This document shows, piece after piece, positions 6,361 through 15,087 of a stretch of 64,000 bases of DNA. The stretch comes from Stenotrophomonas maltophilia (GTDB lineage: Bacteria > Pseudomonadota > Gammaproteobacteria > Xanthomonadales > Xanthomonadaceae). Under the pieces are notes generated by a model. That model saw only the letters and a program-made list of their open reading frames with translations. It searched no databases and was not told the DNA's origin. Location: assembly GCF_004684085.1 (NCBI RefSeq), contig NZ_SRHZ01000008.1:1-64000 (forward strand). The letters are read 5' to 3'. The first letter of the stretch is position 1. The number at the start of each line of letters is the position of its first letter. A program made the translations under genes and the position numbers.

Positions 6361-9048
6361 ATGAACTGGTTGAACGAGGTGCTGAACAACGACCCGAATC
6401 CTGTGGAAACCCAGGAGTGGATCGAGTCGTTGAAGGCCGTTATTGATGTCGAGGGCTCCGAGCGCGCGCATCAGCTGCTGGAAGGCATGGTGGAACTGAC
6501 CCGTCGTTCGGGCGCCTACCTGCCGTTCTCTCCCACCACCGAGTACGTCAACACCATCGAGCCGCAGCTCGAGGCCAAGAGCCCGGGCAATGCCGAGCTG
6601 GAATGGCGCATCCGTTCGATCATCCGCTGGAACGCGATGGCCACCGTGGTCCGCGCCAACCGCAAGCCGGGTGACCTGGGCGGCCACATCGCCTCGTTCG
6701 CCTCCGGCGCCACCCTGTACGATGTGGGCTTCAACCACTTCTGGCGCGCCCCGAGCGAAAGCCACCCGGGCGACCTGCTGTTCATCCAGGGCCACAGCGC
6801 CCCGGGCATCTACGCGCGTTCCTTCCTGGAAGGCCGCATCAACGAAGAGCAGCTGGACAAGTTCCGCATGGAAGTGGACGGCGGTGGCCTGTCCTCGTAC
6901 CCGCACCCGTGGCTGATGCCGGAATACTGGCAGACCCCCACCGTGTCGATGGGCCTGGGCCCGCTGGCCGCCATCTACCAGGCGCAGTTCATGCGCTACC
7001 TGGAAAACCGTGGCCTGATCGAGAAGTCCGACCGCAAGGTGTGGTGCTTCATCGGCGACGGCGAGAGCGACGAGCCGGAAACCCTGGGTGCCATCGCCCT
7101 GGCCGGCCGTGAAGGCCTGGACAACCTGATCTTCGTGGTGAACTGCAACCTGCAGCGCCTGGACGGCCCGGTGCGCGGCAACGGCAAGATCATCCAGGAA
7201 CTGGAAGGCGTGTTCCGTGGCGGCGGCTGGAACGTGATCAAGCTGCTGTGGGGCGGTTACTGGGATGCCCTGCTGGCCAAGGACAGCGACGGCGTCCTGA
7301 AGAAGCTGATGATGGAAACCGTCGACGGCGAATACCAGAACTGCAAGGCCTTCGGCGGCGCGTATACCCGCGAGCATTTCTTCGGCAAGTACCCGGAAAC
7401 CGCTGCGATGGTGGCCGGCCTGAGCGACGACGACATCTGGCGCCTGAACCGTGGTGGCCACGACCCGCACAAGGTCTACGCCGCCTACCACCAGGCCGTG
7501 AACACCAAGGGCATGCCGACCGTCATCCTGGCCAAGACCGTGAAGGGTTACGGCATGGGTAGCGCCGGTGAGGCACTGAACCCGACCCACCAGACCAAGA
7601 AGCTGGACGACGAAGCGGTGCGCCACTTCCGCGACCGCTTCAACATTCCGGTGACCGACGCGCAGCTGGCCGACGGCCAGGTGCCGTTCTACCACCCGGG
7701 CCCGGATTCGCCGGAAGTGCAGTACCTGCAGGAACGCCGTGCGTCGCTGGGCGGTTACCTGCCGCAGCGCCGCCGCAAGGCCGACAAGACTTTCGTGGCG
7801 CCGAAGCTGGAAAGCTACGAGCGCCTGCTGAAGAGCAGCGGCGAGCGCAGCTACTCCACCACCATGGCCTTCGTGCAGAGCCTGAACATCACCCTGCGCG
7901 ACAAGGAACTGGGCCCGCACATCGTGCCGATCGTGGCCGACGAAGCCCGTACCTTCGGTATGGAAGGCCTGTTCCGCCAGATCGGCATCTACGCGCCGTT
8001 CGGTCAGAAGTACAAGCCGGTCGATGCTGACCAGCTGATGTTCTACCGCGAAGACCAGAGCGGCCAGGTGCTGCAGCAGGGCATCAGCGAGCCGGGTGCG
8101 ATCAGCTCGTGGATGGCGGCCGGTACCAGCTACTCGGTCAGCAACGTGCCGATGCTGCCGTTCTACATCTACTACTCGATGTTCGGCTTCCAGCGCGTGG
8201 GCGACATCGCTTGGCAGGCCGCCGACATGCGTACCCGCGGCTTCCTGCTGGGTGGCACCGCCGGCCGCACCACGCTGAACGGTGAAGGCCTGCAGCACGA
8301 AGATGGCTTCAGCCATCTGGTGGCCGGTGGCATCCCGAACGTGCGCAGCTACGACCCGACCTTCGGCTTCGAAGTGACGGTGATCCTGCAGCACGGCACC
8401 AAGGCGATGATGGAAGATCAGATTGACGAGTATTACTACGTCACCCTGATGAACGAGAACTACACCCACCCGGAAATGCCGGAAGGTGCGGCTGAAGGCA
8501 TCGTCAAGGGCATGTACCTGCTGACCGACGCCGGCAAGCCGAAGAAGGGCGAGCTGCGCGTGCAGCTGCTGGGTTCGGGCACCATCCTGCGCGAAGCCAT
8601 TGCCGCGGCCGAGCTGCTGGACAAGGACTTCGGCGTGACCGCCGACATCTGGAGCTGCCCGAGCTTCAACGAACTGCGCCGCGATGGTTTCGACGTGGAA
8701 CGTGCCAACCGCCTGCATCCGGAAGGTGAGCAGCGCAAGGCCTACGTGACCGAGCTGCTGGAAGGCCGCCAGGGCCCGGCGATTGCCGCCACCGACTACG
8801 TGCGTGCGTATGCGGACCAGATCCGTGCATTCGTGCCGATGTCGTACACGGTGCTGGGTACGGATGGTTTCGGCCGTTCGGATACGCGTGCGAACCTGCG
8901 TCGGTTCTTTGAGGTTGACCGGTACTACATCGCCCATGCCGCGATTGCGGCGCTGGCGAAGGAAGGGAAGATGACCGCGAAGGATGTGGCCCGGGCGATC
9001 AAGCAGTACAAGATTGATCCGGAGAAGGCTAATCCTGTTGGGGTTTGA
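6361..9048 (+). CDS. aceE: Pyruvate dehydrogenase E1 component, homodimeric type
   Basis: An 895-residue E1p subunit that decarboxylates pyruvate with thiamine diphosphate and passes the acetyl group to E2 in the pyruvate dehydrogenase complex. ATG 6361 is chosen because GGGAG at 6351-6355 is well spaced and the N-terminus then aligns with E. coli AceE (NDPNPVETQEWIESL); in-frame GTG 6337 and ATG 6349 are less likely. The thiamine-diphosphate motif runs from GDGESDEPETLG (residue 232 on) to NCNLQRLDGPV, and the length matches the family (about 887). No aceF or lpd follows within the window: the next genes are the restriction-modification island, so E2 and E3 are encoded elsewhere or were separated from aceE. 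Confidence 0.98.
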   Translation: MNWLNEVLNNDPNPVETQEWIESLKAVIDVEGSERAHQLLEGMVELTRRSGAYLPFSPTTEYVNTIEPQLEAKSPGNAELEWRIRSIIRWNAMATVVRANRKPGDLGGHIASFASGATLYDVGFNHFWRAPSESHPGDLLFIQGHSAPGIYARSFLEGRINEEQLDKFRMEVDGGGLSSYPHPWLMPEYWQTPTVSMGLGPLAAIYQAQFMRYLENRGLIEKSDRKVWCFIGDGESDEPETLGAIALAGREGLDNLIFVVNCNLQRLDGPVRGNGKIIQELEGVFRGGGWNVIKLLWGGYWDALLAKDSDGVLKKLMMETVDGEYQNCKAFGGAYTREHFFGKYPETAAMVAGLSDDDIWRLNRGGHDPHKVYAAYHQAVNTKGMPTVILAKTVKGYGMGSAGEALNPTHQTKKLDDEAVRHFRDRFNIPVTDAQLADGQVPFYHPGPDSPEVQYLQERRASLGGYLPQRRRKADKTFVAPKLESYERLLKSSGERSYSTTMAFVQSLNITLRDKELGPHIVPIVADEARTFGMEGLFRQIGIYAPFGQKYKPVDADQLMFYREDQSGQVLQQGISEPGAISSWMAAGTSYSVSNVPMLPFYIYYSMFGFQRVGDIAWQAADMRTRGFLLGGTAGRTTLNGEGLQHEDGFSHLVAGGIPNVRSYDPTFGFEVTVILQHGTKAMMEDQIDEYYYVTLMNENYTHPEMPEGAAEGIVKGMYLLTDAGKPKKGELRVQLLGSGTILREAIAAAELLDKDFGVTADIWSCPSFNELRRDGFDVERANRLHPEGEQRKAYVTELLEGRQGPAIAATDYVRAYADQIRAFVPMSYTVLGTDGFGRSDTRANLRRFFEVDRYYIAHAAIAALAKEGKMTAKDVARAIKQYKIDPEKANPVGV

Positions 9049-9070
9049 TTTCCTCAGCGGCTCAATGAAT

Positions 9071-9100
9071 CGAAAGGGCGGCCGTAAGGCCGCCCTTTCG
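9071..9100 (+). terminator. Perfect 13-bp hairpin after aceE
   Basis: CGAAAGGGCGGCC pairs perfectly with GGCCGCCCTTTCG across a GTAA loop, 22 bases after the aceE stop. The A-tract and T-tract at the stem base would let it stop transcription from either side. Confidence 0.8.
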
Positions 9101-9209
9101 CGCTATAAATGTCACCGTTCCCCCGTCTCAGTCCTTGCGAACGAGATCCCGCAAGCTCGCCACTGAGGCCTCCAAAGGCCAAGCGAGCGGCACAACACAC
9201 AGTAAGAAA

Positions 9210-10310
9210 ATGAAAAAAAAGAGTGGCGAACCCAAAATCAAGCAAACCGGTCACAGCGTAATCTCGCTGTTCTCCGGCTGCGGCGGAATGGATTTCGGAA
9301 TCAAGGCCGCCGGTGGCAACATAGTCTTTAGCAACGACATCCTGACGGATGCTTGCAAGACCCTTGAGAAATATTTCCCTGAGACCAAGGTTGTCTGCGG
9401 TGATATCGCCGGAGTCACGAACCTCCCTCCAGCTGATGTGGTTGTGGGGGGGTATCCATGCCAATCGTTCTCCATGGCGGGGAATCGCGATCCGAAGAAG
9501 GATGCTCGAACCAACCTATACAAGGAATTCCTCCGGGTGGTTGAGCTAGTGCAGCCTAAGTACTTCGTCGCGGAGAATGTTTCTGGACTGAAGCAGCTTG
9601 GTGAAGGCAGTTTTCTGGAAGAGCAGGAAAAGGCCTACAAGAAGGCTGGATATGAGGTAACTCATCACCTTCTTAATGCTCGTGACTTCGGCGTGCCGCA
9701 GTCTAGAAAGCGCCTGTTCATCGTGGGTATCAGGAAAGATCTAGCTCAGAGGTTCACTTTTCCCGACCCAACCCACGGCAAAGCAACCAAGAAGTCACCG
9801 CACCTGTTGCCGTACACATCTCACGGCGATGCTATCAAGGATCTTCCGCTTTGGCCTGCTGGTGAATTCTACGAACGTCCACACGATCCGGACGGCAATT
9901 TCTCGTGGTATTTCATGTCTCGCAACCGAAAGGCAAAGTGGGAAGATCCTGCTTTTACGGTAGTGGCGAACTGGAGGCACATAACGCTCCATCCGGCTAG
10001 CCCAACTATGAAATTGACTTGGTCAAATCTCGCCGATGGTTGGAAGCAGCGATGGGATTTTACCAGCGAGTACGATCATAAAGTCGAAGGCGAGGATCGG
10101 CACGTCCTCGAGGAGCCCCGACGCCTATCCTGGCGCGAGTGCGCTCGAATCCAAACCTTTCCGAAGGACTTCGAGCCAATCGGTGATGTCGATTCTAAAT
10201 TCACCCAGATCGGCAATGCCGTTCCACCTAAATTGGCAGAGGTCATCTTCCGCCACCTTTTCTCGGGCGAAGGGTTGATTGATTCAAAGCGCAGTCGCAG
10301 GGAGAGATAA
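9210..10310 (+). CDS. DNA (cytosine-5) methyltransferase
   Basis: A 366-residue C5-cytosine DNA methyltransferase. From ATG 9210 all the main motifs are in order: AdoMet motif I FSGCGG (21-26), catalytic PCQ loop GGYPCQSFS with Cys84, motif VI ENVSG (from 122), motif VIII QSRKRLF (from 164) and C-terminal IGNAVPP. The target-recognition region (about 200-300) is distinctive and its target cannot be read from sequence. TTG 9135 would add 25 residues but overlaps post-aceE sequence. Base composition is clearly more A/T-rich than the neighbours, indicating transfer. The next gene, a fused adenine methylase, starts right after the stop, so both form one operon. Confidence 0.92.
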   Translation: MKKKSGEPKIKQTGHSVISLFSGCGGMDFGIKAAGGNIVFSNDILTDACKTLEKYFPETKVVCGDIAGVTNLPPADVVVGGYPCQSFSMAGNRDPKKDARTNLYKEFLRVVELVQPKYFVAENVSGLKQLGEGSFLEEQEKAYKKAGYEVTHHLLNARDFGVPQSRKRLFIVGIRKDLAQRFTFPDPTHGKATKKSPHLLPYTSHGDAIKDLPLWPAGEFYERPHDPDGNFSWYFMSRNRKAKWEDPAFTVVANWRHITLHPASPTMKLTWSNLADGWKQRWDFTSEYDHKVEGEDRHVLEEPRRLSWRECARIQTFPKDFEPIGDVDSKFTQIGNAVPPKLAEVIFRHLFSGEGLIDSKRSRRER

Positions 10311-10311
10311 A

Positions 10312-13300
10312 GTGAATAAGGAACGCCTATTTGGCGATGCGTGCGATAGCTTGGTGCGGGCGGTGTCAAGTGCGTCTGTCCAGGCCAAGAATGAGGCACA
10401 GCTTCGGCACGAGGTCGAGGTTGCGCTTCATGCCGCGTGCACAACTATAGGTATTCCATGGACGCCGTTCCAGATGGAGCGAGCGCTGAAGCGCAAGGGT
10501 GAATCGACCAAGTTCATAGATGTGGCGCACGGTGGCGTTCTCATTGAGTATGAACCTCCGCGTTGCTTCGCTGGCACGCTCAATGCCAAGGCTAGGCACG
10601 CAAGAAGGCAAGTTGAAGAGTACTCGAGCCTGATCGCTTCTGAGGAAGGTCGCTCCATTGGCGATTATCTTCTTGTGGCATGGGATGGCGCTTCGGTTAC
10701 GTTCGGTCGTCATGACCGTGAATGTGGTGAGTGCAGCTGGGAAGCGGTAGTTCCGTTCGATTTGAACTCGGCGCGCCGCTTGCTGCTGGCAATGGAGTCA
10801 AGCGGAAAGCCGCTGGTTCATCCTAAGCTGTTGCAATCACTGATCGGTCCTGACTCTGCATCAGGAACTCAGCTAATTCCGGCCCTCTATTCGAGGGTCT
10901 GCAGTAGTACAAGCGATGGTGCCAGCAAAACCCATATGCTGTTTAGGGAGTGGGGGCGCCTATTTGCCCAAGTCGTAGGGTTCCAGCCGGATGGAATGAA
11001 GAAGCTCCTTCGACGGCAGGAGCTCTCCCACGGTCAGCCCTATGACTCAAATCCGACTGCATATCTATTTGCGCTGAATACATACGTTGCGATCGTCGCA
11101 AAGGTGGTGGTTGCCTGCGCGCTGCCGCGCGCCACACAGGACGTACTAGATGGCTCGGTTCCTGTCAGGACGCGCCTCTCCTCTGTTGAGAATGGAAGAC
11201 TCTATGAGGGCTCTGGAATTCTCAATATGCTAGACGGGGATTTCTTCTCTTGGTACTTGGATGAAAGTAGCTGGAGCCTGTTCGAGGGCGGTCTTGCGAT
11301 CCTGCTCGGAAAGTTGTCGGGAATTGACTTTGAGGTGGTGAAAAAGGATCCGGCCACCACGCGCGACCTGTTTAAAGGAATCTACGAGCAGTTTATCCCT
11401 AGAGAAATCCGCCACGCGTTGGGCGAGTTCTACACCCCGGATTGGCTTGCAGAGATGACTCTCGCGATGACCGACTGGACCGTTGAAGACTCGGTGACAG
11501 ACCCCGCATGCGGTTCAGGTACATTCTTGCTCGAAGCGCTACGTCGGCGCCTTCTCGATGGTCGATTTTCCAACGCTAAGGCCCTCTTGGAGGGTATCAA
11601 TGGCGTCGATTTGAATCCCTTGGCGGTACTGACGGCAAAGGCATCCTTGGCGGTATTCGTCGCGCCCTACCTCAGTCCAAGCGAGCCGGTGCGGCTTCCT
11701 GTCTATCTGGCCGACAGTATTAATCCGGCAAGGCCTGATGATGGATTGTTTCCATCATATAGTTACTCTCTAAGTACCGAGCTTGGGTTTGTAAACTTTG
11801 CAGCACCGCTGGAGTTGATAAAGAGCGACGCCTTCTTCCCGGTCTTCAGAAGAATTCGGGATCTCATCGAGCAAGATCGATCAGTCGATTACATTGCTCG
11901 CGATGTCGAGAAGATTCTTGGTCGCCATGGGCTTGATCCTTCTTTGATGCCCACGCTGAAAGAAGCAATCACTTCCTTCGTTGGGCTCCATGAGCAAGGA
12001 TGGAACGGAATCTGGTGCTCGATTGTTGCGGATCGATTCGCGGCGGGTGCGGTGGAACCTGCATCCTATGTATGTGGCAATCCACCGTGGATCAAGTGGA
12101 GCAATCTTCCGCGTGAGTACACCAAGCGAATCCAGCCTCTCTGCAAAGAACTGGGTGTCTTCAGTAGCGCCAAGTGGGTGGGCGGAATTGAAGGCGATGT
12201 TTCGACGGTGGTCGCGTTTCAGGCCATCCGTACTTACCTGGCGGTGGGTGGTCAGATGTGTCTGCTTATGCCTGGGTCTGTCTTTGAGACTCCCTCAAGT
12301 GCCGGTTTCCGCCAATTGCGCGTGGGATCTGAAGAGATGCAGTGCGCGTTCGAACGAGTTGATGATTTCGATAAGATCGCACCATTCGATGGTGTAAGTA
12401 ACATGCCTCGAGCTGTCCTCATAAGAAAATCAGAACGTACCAGATATCCGGTTTCGTACAATCGATGGGTTGCTAGGGGCGCGGCGGCTAGTGTTGCTCG
12501 CATCGCTAGAAGTGCCGATGAGTTCATTGCGGTCGCCGACGTAGAGCGCCTTTCTGCATGGCCTGTCCCAGGTGGAAGGGATAGGCCATGGATCGTCGGT
12601 CACAGTGATGAGATGGATGCGTTGAACGCCGTGTTTGGACAGCCAAATCCCAGGTACCAGGCAAGGAAGGGGGTGACGGCGGACCGAAATGGAATCTTCT
12701 GGGTGAAGCAGTCCGGGCCCGAAAAAGATGGCCTGTTGACTATCACTAACGAGGCCGATATTGGAAAGACAAAAGGTATTCCAAAGATCACTGCGCTTGT
12801 CGAAGCCAATCATGTCTTTCCTCTGTTGAGGGGACGTGGAGTTTCTAGGTTCAGGGCTACCCCGGACCCAGAGCTCCGCTACCTCGTCCCCCAACGAACC
12901 ATGCATGGAGATCCGGACCTTCACGAGCATAGCCCTCTTGCCTACGCATTCTTGCGGAACTTCCGGGATCAGCTCTCTGCGCGCTCTAGCTTAAAGAGGT
13001 TTCAGAAGGGGCAGGCGTATTACTCTCTGTGGACCGTCGGCGACTACACATTTTCACCTTACAAAGTGCTGTGGCGCGAGATTGGCGGAAGTGGATTTGA
13101 AGTTTCATATATCGGAAGCTCAAAGGTTGGCGATCGGGATGTGGTGGTTATTCCAGACCACAAGCTCTACTTCATTCCCGTTGAGACGGAGGATGAGGCC
13201 GCGTTCGTTACAGGTTTCCTTGGATCACGCGTGGTGTCGCGCTCTGTGGCGTCGTACGGTGCGACGCTTAGTTTTGGGGTAAGTGTTAGCGACTACATCC

Positions 13301-13440
13301 ACATTCCTACCTACGACCATCGAGTTGAGTTGATGAGACGGATCGCGGAGGAGGTGATGGCCGTGTCTACTGGCGGCGCAGAGGTTACGGAGGAAATGAT
13401 GAATCGAATCAACGAGTACGTAGTCAGGCTCATTTCTTAG
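10312..13440 (+). CDS. Eco57I-like N6-adenine methylase, possible fused endonuclease
   Basis: A 1042-residue protein. The start is GTG 10312, with GGGAGAG at 10300-10306, one base after the stop of the cytosine methyltransferase. Motif I DPACGSGT (397-404) and motif IV NPPW (590-593) mark a gamma-class N6-adenine methyltransferase of the Eco57I/type IIG kind. The first 130 residues hold FIDVAHGGVLIEYEPP, arranged like a PD-(D/E)XK nuclease core (D70, E79), but the expected lysine is E81, so nuclease activity is uncertain. The 450-residue C-terminal part probably contains the target-recognition domain. With the cytosine methyltransferase it forms a two-gene restriction-modification or phage-defence module. 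Codon use is A/T-richer than the surroundings. Confidence 0.85.
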   Translation: MNKERLFGDACDSLVRAVSSASVQAKNEAQLRHEVEVALHAACTTIGIPWTPFQMERALKRKGESTKFIDVAHGGVLIEYEPPRCFAGTLNAKARHARRQVEEYSSLIASEEGRSIGDYLLVAWDGASVTFGRHDRECGECSWEAVVPFDLNSARRLLLAMESSGKPLVHPKLLQSLIGPDSASGTQLIPALYSRVCSSTSDGASKTHMLFREWGRLFAQVVGFQPDGMKKLLRRQELSHGQPYDSNPTAYLFALNTYVAIVAKVVVACALPRATQDVLDGSVPVRTRLSSVENGRLYEGSGILNMLDGDFFSWYLDESSWSLFEGGLAILLGKLSGIDFEVVKKDPATTRDLFKGIYEQFIPREIRHALGEFYTPDWLAEMTLAMTDWTVEDSVTDPACGSGTFLLEALRRRLLDGRFSNAKALLEGINGVDLNPLAVLTAKASLAVFVAPYLSPSEPVRLPVYLADSINPARPDDGLFPSYSYSLSTELGFVNFAAPLELIKSDAFFPVFRRIRDLIEQDRSVDYIARDVEKILGRHGLDPSLMPTLKEAITSFVGLHEQGWNGIWCSIVADRFAAGAVEPASYVCGNPPWIKWSNLPREYTKRIQPLCKELGVFSSAKWVGGIEGDVSTVVAFQAIRTYLAVGGQMCLLMPGSVFETPSSAGFRQLRVGSEEMQCAFERVDDFDKIAPFDGVSNMPRAVLIRKSERTRYPVSYNRWVARGAAASVARIARSADEFIAVADVERLSAWPVPGGRDRPWIVGHSDEMDALNAVFGQPNPRYQARKGVTADRNGIFWVKQSGPEKDGLLTITNEADIGKTKGIPKITALVEANHVFPLLRGRGVSRFRATPDPELRYLVPQRTMHGDPDLHEHSPLAYAFLRNFRDQLSARSSLKRFQKGQAYYSLWTVGDYTFSPYKVLWREIGGSGFEVSYIGSSKVGDRDVVVIPDHKLYFIPVETEDEAAFVTGFLGSRVVSRSVASYGATLSFGVSVSDYIHIPTYDHRVELMRRIAEEVMAVSTGGAEVTEEMMNRINEYVVRLIS

Positions 13441-13550
13441 TAGCGAGTCTAGAACGCGGCGGCTTCGCTATGGACGTTCTGAGGAACGGTCAACCGGCGC
13501 TTGCCTTGTTCATGCAGATCCCTCGTCTTAGGTGGGCTGCGCTCTTGGTT

Positions 13551-13576
13551 GCGTTGCATCGTCGACGATGCAACGC
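13551..13576. repeat. Perfect 26-bp palindrome
   Basis: GCGTTGCATCGTC is followed at once by its exact reverse complement, centred on GTCGAC. There is no loop and no T-tract, so it resembles a protein-binding or recombination site more than a terminator. It lies 110 bases after the restriction-modification operon. Confidence 0.85.
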
Positions 13577-13633
13577 ACGAGGCGGTGCCCATTGAGGTTG
13601 AGTGGGCAACCTAACGCATAGCTCCCTCACGCC

Positions 13634-13753
13634 CTACTGCAAACTCAGCAGCAAGGCCTCTAGCTCCAGATCTCCTTTGGGTAGATGGAAGTTGGCGTGT
13701 GCAGCACCTATGAGCGCTGCTATGTAAACAATGGCGTACCTCAGTGACTTCAT
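13634..13753 (-). CDS. Possible 39-residue exported peptide
   Basis: A short frame from ATG 13753 to TAG 13634. The minus strand has AGGA six bases before the ATG. The peptide opens MKSLRYAIVYIAALIGAAHA, a credible signal peptide with an AHA cleavage site, leaving a 19-residue product rich in Leu and Glu. A coincidental frame is possible, but the combination of ribosome site, charged N-terminus, hydrophobic core and cleavage motif is suggestive. Confidence 0.3.
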   Translation of the reverse strand: MKSLRYAIVYIAALIGAAHANFHLPKGDLELEALLLSLQ

Positions 13754-13838
13754 TGGAAGTCCTGCAGATCGGATGCGAACGGAGAATGGGCCGCGACGAC
13801 AGCCCGCAGGCTAGTGCTTAAGGTTCAAGCCTTGGGCT

Positions 13839-14207
13839 CTACTCCCGAACCTGCAGCCGCTCAACAGCCTGAGCAGTCAACGCCACACACGCCATCTTCA
13901 ACCCTTCCATCACCCGATCCCCCAGGTACTCCTCGGGCGCACCGTTCTGCCGAGTCCGCTCCGCAGCTAGCATCAGCTCCGCCACCACACGCAGCCCAGC
14001 CAACGCGCAATCCGCGTCCGCCAGCTGAAGGCAACGCCCAGGCAGTTGATGACGCTCCGGCCAAGGCTGGCCGTCCGCAGCCGCACCGGTTTCGATGCGG
14101 TGCAGCGTGGCGACGAAGGGGTTGGGATCGACGGAAGGTTCGCGCTCGGGTTCGGCGTTGTCCGGATCGTACTGCGCGTGCAGGGAACGGAAGTCCGATG
14201 TGTTCAT
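13839..14207 (-). CDS. Hypothetical protein behind a structured leader
   Basis: A 122-residue protein from ATG 14207, with GGAG eight bases upstream on the minus strand; longer in-frame starts would translate the structured leader. It is acidic and lacks a signal peptide. The N-terminal third (MNTSDFRSLHAQYDP) is Pro/Glu/Asp-rich; the C-terminal half (LRVVAELMLAAERTR, then YLGDRVMEGLKMACVALTAQ) looks like two amphipathic helices. Function not recognised. It vaguely resembles the small Pseudomonas DUF3077/DUF6124-type proteins in size and helical tail, which I offer only as a hint. Its most notable property is the roughly 300-nt folded RNA ahead of it. Confidence 0.65.
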   Translation of the reverse strand: MNTSDFRSLHAQYDPDNAEPEREPSVDPNPFVATLHRIETGAAADGQPWPERHQLPGRCLQLADADCALAGLRVVAELMLAAERTRQNGAPEEYLGDRVMEGLKMACVALTAQAVERLQVRE

Positions 14208-14214
14208 GGCAATG

Positions 14215-14523
14215 CTCCGTACAGGACAGATAGCAGCGCCACCTATAAAGGCGGCGGACGGTGCGTGTCTCGAAAACCGGTGAGTACCCAAGCCGGCGGG
14301 CCCGAAGGCCCCCACGCACCGCCCGCCATGGAACGCGAACGGATTGCCAGCCGGCGCCATCCGAAGATGACGCCGACTGGCAAGCGTAAAGCACTGGGTA
14401 TTCAGACGGGTTTTCGAGTCCCGCGCCACCCTTTTCCGGTGGCACGCCAAGAGATACCCGTGCAGCAACCAAATGCCAAGAATCCACAGGACTGATGATT
14501 GCCAGTCCTGACGCTTTCGGCAT
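14215..14523 (-). ncRNA. Candidate multi-hairpin leader RNA
   Basis: Read on the minus strand this region folds into at least five hairpins. Long-range arms at 14395-14420 and 14267-14290 share CTCGAAAACC and TACCCA and pair with each other. Inside is a 17-bp stem (14366-14382 with 14345-14361) capped by C-UUCG-G, holding two G-U wobbles, and a second UUCG hairpin (14298-14311). Further hairpins are at 14487-14510, 14425-14443 and 14237-14256, the last with one more G-U pair. The wobbles are pairable only on the minus-strand RNA, so the RNA rather than the DNA appears to be maintained. It ends just before the ribosome site of the 122-residue gene, suggesting a cis-acting leader; an independent RNA is possible. 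Confidence 0.55.
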
Positions 14524-14661
14524 TGTCGCACACGGTGTTAAGCCAGCAAGCGATTGCGCTGCAACGGTCTTGAAGGGCTTGGCGCTATTGACCCCAAGCG
14601 TAGGAATACCTGCAGCCATGCCAATGGCCTAGGGCCAATCGCGACAGATTGGAGCAGCGGT

Positions 14662-15087
14662 TCAGCCGGGCGGCGCCTCGGCCGTGGGCACGAAGGTCAG
14701 ACGGACCCGCACCCGCGCATGCAGCGCGACGCCGTCAGCCACGACCGGATCAAAGCGCCACTGGCGCACTGAGGTAAGGGCCGAACGATCCATCTCCCGC
14801 AGTCCGCTGGACCGCGCCACCATCACGTTGGAAACGTGGCCCAGCTCATCCAGTTGAGCAACCAGCAGCACCTGCATGGGAGCCTGCAGGAAGGTATCGG
14901 GCGGCGTGGCAGGGGCCGTTGAATACTCAATGGCAGGTGCCTGCTGCAGCTCGAAGGTGGGGTTGTCACCGCGCTCCACGAACACTTCAGTGGAAACCTG
15001 CGGGTCTGCCGCCATGGCCATAGCGGGTGCAGCGCCCAGCAGCATCAGAACGAGGTTCAGTGCCAGGGCGGTGTTCAAACGGGGCAT
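14662..15087 (-). CDS. TonB C-terminal domain (energy transducer) protein
   Basis: A 141-residue exported protein from ATG 15087. A signal peptide (MPRLNTALALNLVLMLLG, with AMAMA near residue 27) is followed by a short linker and a TonB-type C-terminal domain: QVLLVAQLDELGHVSNVMVARSSGLREMDRSAL and VRQWRFDPVVADGVALHARVRVRLTF. It lacks the long Pro/Lys spacer of true TonB, so it is one of the short periplasmic TonB-C proteins common in Xanthomonadaceae and may not energise transport. Its 5' end overlaps the 3' end of the upstream hypothetical frame by about 100 bases in another register. Confidence 0.8.
   Translation of the reverse strand: MPRLNTALALNLVLMLLGAAPAMAMAADPQVSTEVFVERGDNPTFELQQAPAIEYSTAPATPPDTFLQAPMQVLLVAQLDELGHVSNVMVARSSGLREMDRSALTSVRQWRFDPVVADGVALHARVRVRLTFVPTAEAPPG

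Larger units (their letters stand above)
13441..13838. other. Post-island gap with a palindrome and a tiny ORF
   Basis: This 398-base gap follows the restriction-modification operon. It contains a perfect 26-bp palindrome (13551-13576) and one short leftward ORF with a signal-peptide-like start (13634-13753). No longer coding frame is convincing. It may hold the right-hand boundary of the island. Confidence 0.5.

Noticed and set aside
6358-8937. 859-residue leftward frame opposite aceE
   Set aside because: His/Val/Gln-rich shadow of the high-G+C aceE codons; no domain, and aceE is unambiguous.
9210-13440. DISARM or BREX defence system
   Set aside because: Only two methyltransferase-type genes are present; the helicase, DUF1998, PglZ or BrxC-like genes those systems need are absent.
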